Shown here: one piece after another, positions 8,548 to 16,458 of the stretch | How positions within the stretch are numbered: position 1 is the first letter of the stretch | How the letters are laid out: every line of letters starts with the position of its first letter | Assembly: GCA_017552535.1 (NCBI GenBank) | Contig: JAFZPV010000052.1 | Span: 23,795 to 87,794, forward strand | Length of the DNA stretch: 64,000 nt | Origin: Clostridia bacterium | Lineage (GTDB): Bacteria; Bacillota; Clostridia; Christensenellales; Aristaeellaceae | Direction: 5' to 3' | The notes under the pieces: generated by a model | Told to the model about the DNA's origin: nothing | Databases searched by the model: none | What the model saw: the letters and a program-made list of their open reading frames with translations, nothing else | Position numbers and translations under genes: made by a program

Positions 8548-8612
8548 GAGAGAGAATATCCGTAACTATGGGTAAATATATGGCAATATATGCTTATCAT
8601 AGGAGCAAATCA

Positions 8613-11600
8613 ATGGAAACAAACAGCCTGAGACGCAAGCTCACAGCGTGGTCGCTGATCCTGGCAATATGTGTTTTGATGATATTCCCGGCCGCCCTGG
8701 CGGAAAGCTATGAAGCGGAGGTGACGGCTTCCACCATGGTGGTGAGGAGCGGCCCGTCCACCTCCTATGAAGTAGTGGCGCGCCTGTCCAAGGGGACGAA
8801 GGTGACCGTGCAGTCCGTTTCGGACGGCATCGCTTACATCAGCTTCAGCGGCAAAACGGGCTACGCCCTGGCCAGCGACATGAAGAAGGTACAGAGCGGC
8901 TCTTCCTCCGTATCCGGCCTTGCTACCGTCACAGCGGCTACCGCCAAGGTGTACAAATCGGCCAGCACCTCCTCCCAGGTGCTGTGCACCATCAAAAAAG
9001 GGGAGACCTTCGAGGTGCTCTCCACCGACGGCACATGGGCGAAGCTCAAAAACGGCACGTACGTGGGCTACTGCAAGATGAGCAACCTCAATATCCGCGC
9101 GGGCGTAACGCCCACCCCGGCTGCGGGATCGGCGACGCCCACCCCTGCTCCTACGCCCACCCCCAAGCCCACCGTGCAGCCCACGCCTACCGGCCTTGCC
9201 ACGGTAAAGGAAAACAAGACCAAGATCTTCGTGTCCGCCAATACCGATTCCAGGGTGATGTGCACCGTGAGCAAGGGCAGCACCTTTACGATCCTGGAGC
9301 TTACGGACAAGTGGGCCAAGCTCGAGAACGGACAGTACGTGGGCTACGTGCAGCGCACGAAGGTCAACATTACGCCCGGCGTCACGGCCACGCCGGCGGC
9401 AAATTCCACTCCCAAACCTACCTCGAATGCACCCGGCGCGGGGGCGCCCATCGGTACGGGCAGGGTGGACGTGAATCTTGTATACATCTATCAGGAGCCG
9501 GACGCTTCCTCCCCGAAGCTCTATCCCCTGTACAAAAACACGAAGGTCAACGTGTATTCCAGTATGAACGGCTGGACGCGCGTGGAGTACAACGGCATCG
9601 CGGGCTACGTGAAGAGCGACGGGCTTTCGCTTACGCTTGGAGACGTTTCTGCCGACGCCCCGTCGCTCACGCCCACGCCCACGCCGAAGCCTACGGCTGC
9701 GCCCACGGCTACCCCGAGGCCTACCGTAAACACAGGCTCCGCCATCGGCACGGGCAAGATCAGCGTGAACCTCACGTATATGCGCGCCGAACCCGACGCT
9801 TCTTCGGCCAGGCTTTGCCCGCTCTACAAGGGCACAAAGCTGACCGTGTTCTCGTCTAACGGCGGCTGGACGCTGGCGCAGTACGCGGACTACACGGGCT
9901 ACGTGGTCACGGACGCGATGAAGATCACCCTGGGCCAGACCTCCTCCGGCGGCCCCACGCCTACGCCCACGATCCCCGTGATCAGTGAAAACACGTCCAT
10001 ACCTGCCTTTGCCAACTGCTCCGCACCGATATACGAAAAGGCTTCGACTTCGGCCAAAAAGCTCAAGACCGTATCCATCGGATCGGACGTAACCATCCTG
10101 GGCACTTCGGGCGAATGGACGCTGGCCAAAAACGGGAATACCAAGGGCTATATGCTTATGGCTGCCCTCACGAAGGTGTCTGACGCGGTGATGACGCCCA
10201 ACATGAACGCCACCGCCAAAGTGTCGGCCTCCAAAGCCACATTCTATAAGTACATGTCCTCCTCCACTCAGAACATGGGGTCCTTAAAGCAGGGAACGGA
10301 GGTCACCGTACTGGCCACGGACGGCACGTGGGCGCTGGTGAAGTATAAGACCAACCAGGGCTACTGCACCGTATCTTCCTTAACGGAGATCGCCAATCCC
10401 ACCATCAATCCGGGCGAGAACACCGACGGCCTGGTGACGTCGGCGACGAATGTGTACCAGTATGCCACCACGTCTTCGTCCAAACTTACAAACCTCAAAG
10501 CCGACACGCGCCTTACGATCCTGGGCCGCGCAGGCGCCTGGGCGCTGATCGAATACAGCGGCAGGCAGGGTTACGTGCAGACGGACTGCATCCAGAACCT
10601 TTCCGCCGTGACCCTGAAGGCCGACGAAGCCTACACGGCCACCGTCACCCAGGCGGGCACCGTCAAAAAATACATGTACTCCGGCAGCGGCAGCGCGGGC
10701 TCCGTTTCCAAGGGGCTCAAGGTGAACGTGCTGGCGCACACCACCAGCTGGGCGCTCATCGAAAAGAGCGGCAACACCGGTTACTACCCGGTCTCCAACC
10801 TGCAGATCCAGCTGGACGAATTCGGTTCGCCCACGGTGAAAACGCTGGAAGCCACGGTGATCCGCTCTGCCTCCGTTTACTCCACGGCGCTGGAATCCGC
10901 CTCGAAGATCGGCACCATCGGCCCCGGCGAGAACATCACCATCACCGCCTATACCTCTAAATGGGCCCGCATCAACTACGGCTCCAGGATGGGCTACGTG
11001 CTCAGGAGTTATGTATCCAATGCAAGCATGACCGCTATCCAGAGCGGCTCGTCTTCCTCGTCCGAGGTGCTGAGGCTTCAGAAAGCGCTGGAAGATCTGG
11101 GCTATTTCGACGGCATCCCCGCCGGCAACTACGGTTCTCTCACCACCAGCGCGGTATCCCGCTTCCAGACCCAGCTGGGAATCAACGCCACCGGCGCGGC
11201 GGATGTCGCCACGCTGCGGGTGCTGTACGGCGGATATGCGCCCTCTTCCGGCATCAAGAGCGCTTCTCTCCAGAGAAACGACACGGGCACCAACGTGACC
11301 CGGCTCCAGACCCGCCTGACCTATAAGGGCTACCTGAGCGCCGGCATCGACGGCGAATACGGCGCGCTCACCGAGTCGGCGGTCAAGTTGTACCAGAAGA
11401 CCGCGGGCCTCACGGAAACCGGCAAGGCGGACAGCGCCACGCTTTCAAGCCTGTTCTCAAGCGCCGCGCCCAAGAACAAGACCAGCCCCATCACCGGCGC
11501 GACCTCCGGCAACAGCAGCGGCAACGCCAGCACGGGCAACTATTCCACCAACGCCGCCGACGATCCGTCTCCCGGCACCGGCTCCGCCTCCATCGAGACC

Positions 11601-11966
11601 GTGGTGTCCAACGCCCTGGCGCAGCTGGGCAAGCCCTACATCTACGGCACCTCCGGCCCCAACAGCTACGACTGCTCCGGCCTCACCTGCTATGCATACC
11701 GGAAGATCGGCGTCTCGCTGGGCCGCAGCGCCTACGCCCAGGGCTACGGCAAGGGCACCAAGATCGAAACCGTGGGCGAGCTCAAGCGCGGCGACATCGT
11801 GTGCATGAACACCATCACCGATTCCGACCTGTGCGACCACGTGGGCATATACCTGGGCGGGGGCAAATTCGTGCACGCGTCCTCCGCAGCGGGCAAGGTG
11901 ATCATATCCTCCATAACCAAGGGCTATTATAACCGGGTGTTCTCCTGGGGCAGGCGAATACTCTGA
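8613..11966 (+). CDS. Secreted NlpC/P60 peptidoglycan hydrolase with ten SH3-like repeats
   Basis: The 1117-residue protein begins with a signal peptide (LTAWSLILAICVLMIFPAALA). Ten bacterial SH3-like repeats of about 60-80 residues follow, each with a W...GYV/GYC-type core; the first six include (TP)n linkers between some copies. Next come two PG_binding_1 domains (about residues 815-950; LRLQKALEDLGYF and RLQTRLTYKGYL). The C-terminal NlpC/P60 domain (from about 993) carries Cys1021 in YDCSGL, His1076 in DHVGIY and His1088 in FVHASS, the complete catalytic triad. It should cut D-Glu-diamino-acid peptide bonds in the cell wall. The start at 8613 has AGGAG seven bases upstream. It heads a cell-envelope gene run. 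Confidence 0.9.
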   Translation: METNSLRRKLTAWSLILAICVLMIFPAALAESYEAEVTASTMVVRSGPSTSYEVVARLSKGTKVTVQSVSDGIAYISFSGKTGYALASDMKKVQSGSSSVSGLATVTAATAKVYKSASTSSQVLCTIKKGETFEVLSTDGTWAKLKNGTYVGYCKMSNLNIRAGVTPTPAAGSATPTPAPTPTPKPTVQPTPTGLATVKENKTKIFVSANTDSRVMCTVSKGSTFTILELTDKWAKLENGQYVGYVQRTKVNITPGVTATPAANSTPKPTSNAPGAGAPIGTGRVDVNLVYIYQEPDASSPKLYPLYKNTKVNVYSSMNGWTRVEYNGIAGYVKSDGLSLTLGDVSADAPSLTPTPTPKPTAAPTATPRPTVNTGSAIGTGKISVNLTYMRAEPDASSARLCPLYKGTKLTVFSSNGGWTLAQYADYTGYVVTDAMKITLGQTSSGGPTPTPTIPVISENTSIPAFANCSAPIYEKASTSAKKLKTVSIGSDVTILGTSGEWTLAKNGNTKGYMLMAALTKVSDAVMTPNMNATAKVSASKATFYKYMSSSTQNMGSLKQGTEVTVLATDGTWALVKYKTNQGYCTVSSLTEIANPTINPGENTDGLVTSATNVYQYATTSSSKLTNLKADTRLTILGRAGAWALIEYSGRQGYVQTDCIQNLSAVTLKADEAYTATVTQAGTVKKYMYSGSGSAGSVSKGLKVNVLAHTTSWALIEKSGNTGYYPVSNLQIQLDEFGSPTVKTLEATVIRSASVYSTALESASKIGTIGPGENITITAYTSKWARINYGSRMGYVLRSYVSNASMTAIQSGSSSSSEVLRLQKALEDLGYFDGIPAGNYGSLTTSAVSRFQTQLGINATGAADVATLRVLYGGYAPSSGIKSASLQRNDTGTNVTRLQTRLTYKGYLSAGIDGEYGALTESAVKLYQKTAGLTETGKADSATLSSLFSSAAPKNKTSPITGATSGNSSGNASTGNYSTNAADDPSPGTGSASIETVVSNALAQLGKPYIYGTSGPNSYDCSGLTCYAYRKIGVSLGRSAYAQGYGKGTKIETVGELKRGDIVCMNTITDSDLCDHVGIYLGGGKFVHASSAAGKVIISSITKGYYNRVFSWGRRIL

Positions 11967-11978
11967 CAGGAATAAAGC

Positions 11979-13268
11979 ATGAAATTCGACGCCATCGTAT
12001 TTGATCTGGACGGTACCATCACCCGTTCCGCGCCGGGCATCATGGGCTCGGCAAAATACGCGCTCAGCGAGCTGGGAAAACCGATCCCCGGCGAGAGCGT
12101 GCTTCTGCGCTTCGTGGGCCCGCCCCTTCGGGACTCCTTCCGGGAACTGTGCGGCCTGAACGAAGACGAAACGGAAAAGGCCGTGGCGCTCTTCCGCAAA
12201 CGGCACAATGCTGAAGGCTGGAAGGAAGCCAGCGTGTATCCGGGCATATTCGAGCTTTTGTACAGCCTGAAAAAAGCGGGCTGCCATGTGGCGCTGGCTT
12301 CCTCCAAGTCACTGGCTCTGTGCGAAAAGACGCTTGAGTATTTCGGACTGAGGCGTTTTTTTGACCGCGTCGCTGCGCCTGTCCCCGGCGGGCCGGAGAT
12401 AAGCAAGCGCGAGCTCATCCTTTCCGCCCTGCCCGAAAACGCCAAAGCCCCCTGCATGGTGGGGGACCGCATGTTCGACATGCGCGGCGCGAAGGAAGCC
12501 GGCGTTTACGCCGTGGGCGCCCTGTACGGCTACGGCTCCGAAGAGGAGCTCAGCCAAAGCGGCGCGGACGAGACCGCTTGTGACGTTAAGGCACTCAGAA
12601 GGGCCCTGCTCGGTGATTTTCGCATGCCGCGCGGCAGGTTTATCACTTTTGAGGGCAGCGACGGCTGCGGTAAAAGCACCCAGCACAAGCTGCTGAAGCA
12701 ATACCTCGAAAGCTGCGGCGTAAGCGTGGTGAGCACCCGGGAGCCCGGCGGCTGCCCCATATCGGAGCGCATCCGCGGCGTGCTCCTGGACGTGAGCAGC
12801 ATGGGCATGACGGACGAGTGCGAGGCGCTCCTGTTTGCGGCGGCGCGCACGCAGCACGTGCACGACACCATCCTGCCGGCGCTTGAAAGCGGCTGCACCG
12901 TTTTGTGCGACCGCTTCGTGGATTCCTCGGTGGCCTATCAGGGCGCGGGGCGCGGGCTGGGGGACTGGGTAAAGGAGATCAACGCCCGGGCCGTAAAGAA
13001 CTGCCTGCCGGACCTGACGCTGGTGTTCGACATCAGCCCGGAGGAAGCTTTGGCCCGCCGGCTCAGCCAGTCCCAGGCGGACCGCATAGAGCTCTCCAAG
13101 GGCGAACTGCAAAGGCGGGTATACGAGGCGTTTATCGAAATGTGCGAAGGCCCGGATGAAAGATTTTACAGGATCGACGCGGCGGGCAGCATCGAACAGA
13201 TCGCCGACAGCGTGCGTCAAAAGGTTATGGAACTTCTTACAGGCGAAGCGGAGGATAAAAGAAAATGA
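11979..13268 (+). CDS. tmk: HAD-family phosphatase fused to thymidylate kinase
   Basis: One uninterrupted frame encodes two enzymes. Residues 1-210 are a HAD hydrolase of the phosphoglycolate-phosphatase/nucleotidase type, with FDLDGT (Asp9, Asp11), a SSKS motif II region and a GDRMFDM motif IV. Residues about 216-429 are a complete dTMP kinase, with P-loop GSDGCGKST (226-234), TREPGG, CDRFVDSSVAYQG and an LID-like QADRIEL segment. The kinase makes dTDP from dTMP and is normally a stand-alone protein of about 210 residues. An internal ATG at 12624 could start the kinase alone, but only a weak ribosome site precedes it. It sits 12 bases after the hydrolase gene and overlaps the next gene by ATGA. 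Each domain call is secure. Confidence 0.88.
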   Translation: MKFDAIVFDLDGTITRSAPGIMGSAKYALSELGKPIPGESVLLRFVGPPLRDSFRELCGLNEDETEKAVALFRKRHNAEGWKEASVYPGIFELLYSLKKAGCHVALASSKSLALCEKTLEYFGLRRFFDRVAAPVPGGPEISKRELILSALPENAKAPCMVGDRMFDMRGAKEAGVYAVGALYGYGSEEELSQSGADETACDVKALRRALLGDFRMPRGRFITFEGSDGCGKSTQHKLLKQYLESCGVSVVSTREPGGCPISERIRGVLLDVSSMGMTDECEALLFAAARTQHVHDTILPALESGCTVLCDRFVDSSVAYQGAGRGLGDWVKEINARAVKNCLPDLTLVFDISPEEALARRLSQSQADRIELSKGELQRRVYEAFIEMCEGPDERFYRIDAAGSIEQIADSVRQKVMELLTGEAEDKRK

Positions 13269-16200
13269 GCAAGCGCTGCTATAACTGTTTTAAGGAGATT
13301 GGCTCAAAGCGGGTCTGCCCGCACTGCGGCTACGAACAGGATACGCCTTCCGACGGCGACCATCTGCAGCCCGGCCTCATCATCGCAGGCCGCTACATGG
13401 TGGGCCGTGAGCGCGGCAGCGACGACGAGGGCGTGATCTACAACGTCTTCGACATGCACACCGAAACGTGCCGGCGCATGCGCGAGTTTTTCCCCGTGGA
13501 GCACTGCACGCGCGGCGAGGACGGCGGCGTGGTGATCCTGGACGGCCACGAAAACGCCTTCAAGCGCGAACTGAACACCATGAAACTGAACGCCCAGGGC
13601 GAGGACGGAGAAAAGAAGTATACCTTCGTTTCCACCAACGGCACGGGCTATTTTATCGAGCGCAAAAAGAAAAAGGCGCAGGAGGCCAAAAAGCCGGACG
13701 CGGAAGAGGAAGAAGAAAGCCCCTTCGCGGGCAAGTGGCCGGTCATCGCCATCGTCGCCGTGGCCATCATTGCGCTGATCGTGCTGGCGGTGACGCTGCT
13801 CAAAAAGCCCTCCACGGACATCACCAACCAGTCCACGCCCGCGCCCCTGCCCACGTCTGCCCAAACGCAGGAAGCCAGCATCTGGGAGCCTGTGGTGTCG
13901 GCTACGCCCACGCCTTACGTGTACGAGGAACCCACCAAATCCACCACCATCAGCTATTCCGACTGGATGGCGCAGCCCGGCGGCGACAGCTGGGATGTTC
14001 TCACGCCCACGCCCTGGAACGGCCCCACGCCCACGCCCTTCAACATGTGGGCGGAGCTGGAAAAGGAGATCGCCAGCCAGCAGCGGCCCACGCCCACGCC
14101 CATGCCCACGCGCACCACGGTATCGGCCCGCAGCGATTCCCAGACGATACGCGAGCTTCAGTGGCAGCTGATCGAGCTGGGCTGGCTTACCGCGCAGACG
14201 CCCAGCGGCGTATACGATGCCGATACCAAGAACGCCGTCAAGGACTTCCAGCATTACATGAACCAGACCCGGAACGCCCATCTGACTGAAGATGGCATCT
14301 GCGGCCCGAAGACCTTTGAGTATCTGGACAACTACGATATCGCCTTCAAGCCTGTGGAGCAGGCCACGCCCGCGCCCACCCAAAGCGTGATCGGCAAGGA
14401 TTCCTCGCCCATCGAGGTGCACGATCTGCAGCTGAAGCTGGCGGCTCTCGGCTGGTACACCGGCGAAGCCAACGGCGTGTTCGACTACGAGACCATGAAG
14501 GCTGTGATGGAATTCCAGGCCTATGTGAACACAGTAACCGGCGTACACTACGTGGACACCACAGGCTACGCCGACGAAAACACGCTTCTGCTTATCGACT
14601 CCATGTGGTATCCGCGTCCGGTAGAACCGGACGCCACGCCCACGCCCGTGCCTTCGCCCACCGCCACCGCGGACCCGCTGGACGAGACCGACCGCCTGGA
14701 GCTTCTGGAAGCGCCGGTTGACGTGGTGGTCACCAGCGAGATAAGCGCGAAGGTGTACGAACGCGCCAGCACCAATTCTGCCGTCGCAGGGTACGTTGCC
14801 AGCGGCAGCGTGCTGCGCATGATCGCCCGCTCCGAAAACTGGGCGATGGTGGCCAACACCACCGGCGCCACTGCCTACGCCCGCTGGGACGACCTGGCGC
14901 TGCTCAGCCCGCAGCCAAGCGACGAGCCCGTGGAGGACAACGGCATCGGCCCGGATTCCGACCGGGAACAGATCCGCGGCCTGCAGTCACTGCTTAAGGA
15001 GCAGGGCTGGCTCAGCGGCAACGCGGACGGCATCTACGGCCCGGCTACCCGCAGCGCGGTGAGCGCGTTCCAGAGCTATGTGAACCAGTCCTTCGGCTAC
15101 GAAAGGCTGCGCGTTACGGGCCTTGCGGACGCCGACACGCTGGACACGCTGCTGGACGGCAACTTCATGAATCCCGAGTACGCCGCGCAGAACCCCACGC
15201 CTACGCCTGAAGTGACGGTGACGTTCACGGACGTGACGGGGGAACTGTACGTGCACGCCCTGCAGGACGGCACCAGCGTGTTCCGGGCGGCGGACCTGTC
15301 CACCCCCTGGACCACGGTAAATACCCAGCACGAATTCCAGCTCCTGGCGGAAGGCGGCGAGTGGCTGAGGATATTCAACCCCAACCAGAACCTGATCGGC
15401 TACGTGCTGGCAGACGAGTTCGTCGTATACGAAAAGGCGCAGCCCACCGAAGCGCCCATCGTCACCGAGGCGCCCACGCAGGTGCCTACCCAGGCGCCAA
15501 CCGAGGCGCCCACCGAAGCGCCCACCCAGGCTCCCACGAGCGCGCCGGAAGCGACACCCACGCCCTTTGACGACTGGGGCAATACCCCCGAACCGGAATA
15601 CACCTATGAGCCGGAGGACTTCAGTCCCATCGCGGGCGGTTCCCGCTCCATGCGCATCGTGGAGAACGACGTGAGCATGCTCACCGAGCCGGACGAGTTT
15701 GCAGGCAGCCTGATTTTGCCCCTGGCTTACGGGGACGAGATCGAAGTTTACGCCTACAGCGAAAACTGGCTCTACGCCACTTACCAGCCCGACGGCTCTG
15801 CGGCATATACGGGCTACGTGCTCAGGCGCTGCGCCGCGGAGACCGCTGTAGAGCCGGACCTCACGCAAGCGCCCACCGCTGAGCCGACGGAAGCGCCCAC
15901 TGCCGAACCGACTTTGGAACCCACCGCTGAACCCACACCTGAGCCCAGTCCGGAACCGACGCCTACGCCGGAACCCACGCCTGAACCCACTTTGGAGCCT
16001 ACGCCTGAAACGACTCCCGAACCCACGCCCACGCCTGAACCCACGCCCACGCCCGCCCCGGCTTTCGAATACGATCCGGAATGGACGGAGGACGAGGAAG
16101 CCGTAAGGGCCTTCCAGGAAATGCTCATCGCCATGGGCTGGCTGAACAAAGAGGAGTTTGAGATCTACGGCCAGTACGGCGTACTGGATGAGATGACCTA

Positions 16201-16363
16201 TGAGGCCATTTATCAGGTGCAGCAGTTTGCAAACGACAGCGCGATGGCTCCCGTGAAGGACCAGACGGGTTCCTTCTACGAAGACCTGATCCACAGCCGC
16301 TTCTATGCCATCGACGAAGCGACCTACACCTACATCATGACGCAGCTCGTGCCCAAGCGCTGA
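13265..16363 (+). CDS. Membrane protein: zinc ribbon, eroded kinase N-lobe, PG-binding and SH3-like domains
   Basis: This 1032-residue protein has five parts. Residues 5-21 form a zinc ribbon (Cys5, Cys8, Cys18, Cys21). Residues about 35-110 resemble the N-lobe of the Firmicutes zinc-ribbon Ser/Thr kinases (PGLIIAGRYMVGRE, then REFFPVEHCTR). The glycine loop and the VAIK lysine are lost and no catalytic lobe follows, so it cannot be an active kinase. A transmembrane helix spans about 158-179. The outside part has PG_binding_1-like domains near 291-350, 380-445, 563-628 and at the C-terminus, alternating with SH3-like domains and long Thr/Pro/Glu linkers. It is translationally coupled to the HAD-kinase gene (ATGA overlap). 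It is probably a wall-binding sensor or scaffold; this is inference. Confidence 0.8.
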   Translation: MSKRCYNCFKEIGSKRVCPHCGYEQDTPSDGDHLQPGLIIAGRYMVGRERGSDDEGVIYNVFDMHTETCRRMREFFPVEHCTRGEDGGVVILDGHENAFKRELNTMKLNAQGEDGEKKYTFVSTNGTGYFIERKKKKAQEAKKPDAEEEEESPFAGKWPVIAIVAVAIIALIVLAVTLLKKPSTDITNQSTPAPLPTSAQTQEASIWEPVVSATPTPYVYEEPTKSTTISYSDWMAQPGGDSWDVLTPTPWNGPTPTPFNMWAELEKEIASQQRPTPTPMPTRTTVSARSDSQTIRELQWQLIELGWLTAQTPSGVYDADTKNAVKDFQHYMNQTRNAHLTEDGICGPKTFEYLDNYDIAFKPVEQATPAPTQSVIGKDSSPIEVHDLQLKLAALGWYTGEANGVFDYETMKAVMEFQAYVNTVTGVHYVDTTGYADENTLLLIDSMWYPRPVEPDATPTPVPSPTATADPLDETDRLELLEAPVDVVVTSEISAKVYERASTNSAVAGYVASGSVLRMIARSENWAMVANTTGATAYARWDDLALLSPQPSDEPVEDNGIGPDSDREQIRGLQSLLKEQGWLSGNADGIYGPATRSAVSAFQSYVNQSFGYERLRVTGLADADTLDTLLDGNFMNPEYAAQNPTPTPEVTVTFTDVTGELYVHALQDGTSVFRAADLSTPWTTVNTQHEFQLLAEGGEWLRIFNPNQNLIGYVLADEFVVYEKAQPTEAPIVTEAPTQVPTQAPTEAPTEAPTQAPTSAPEATPTPFDDWGNTPEPEYTYEPEDFSPIAGGSRSMRIVENDVSMLTEPDEFAGSLILPLAYGDEIEVYAYSENWLYATYQPDGSAAYTGYVLRRCAAETAVEPDLTQAPTAEPTEAPTAEPTLEPTAEPTPEPSPEPTPTPEPTPEPTLEPTPETTPEPTPTPEPTPTPAPAFEYDPEWTEDEEAVRAFQEMLIAMGWLNKEEFEIYGQYGVLDEMTYEAIYQVQQFANDSAMAPVKDQTGSFYEDLIHSRFYAIDEATYTYIMTQLVPKR

Positions 16364-16389
16364 GCACGGGAAAAACAAAGCAATCTATC

Positions 16390-16432
16390 GGCCGCCGACG
16401 CCTTTCCACGGAGAGAACCGGCGGCCCTCATT
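16390..16432 (+). terminator. Possible terminator or attenuator hairpin
   Basis: GGCCGCCG (16390-16397) pairs with CGGCGGCC (16419-16426) around a 21-base loop, followed by only a short T-containing tail. It lies between the membrane-protein stop and the HelD-like start. Confidence 0.4.
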
Positions 16433-16458
16433 TACGGCAAAAACGAAACGGAGGCGGC

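Noticed and set aside
15420-16060. Short regular repeats that could look like a CRISPR array
   Set aside because: They encode Ala-Pro-Thr and Thr-Pro-Glu linkers in frame inside the membrane protein; there are no spacers of even length and no cas genes.
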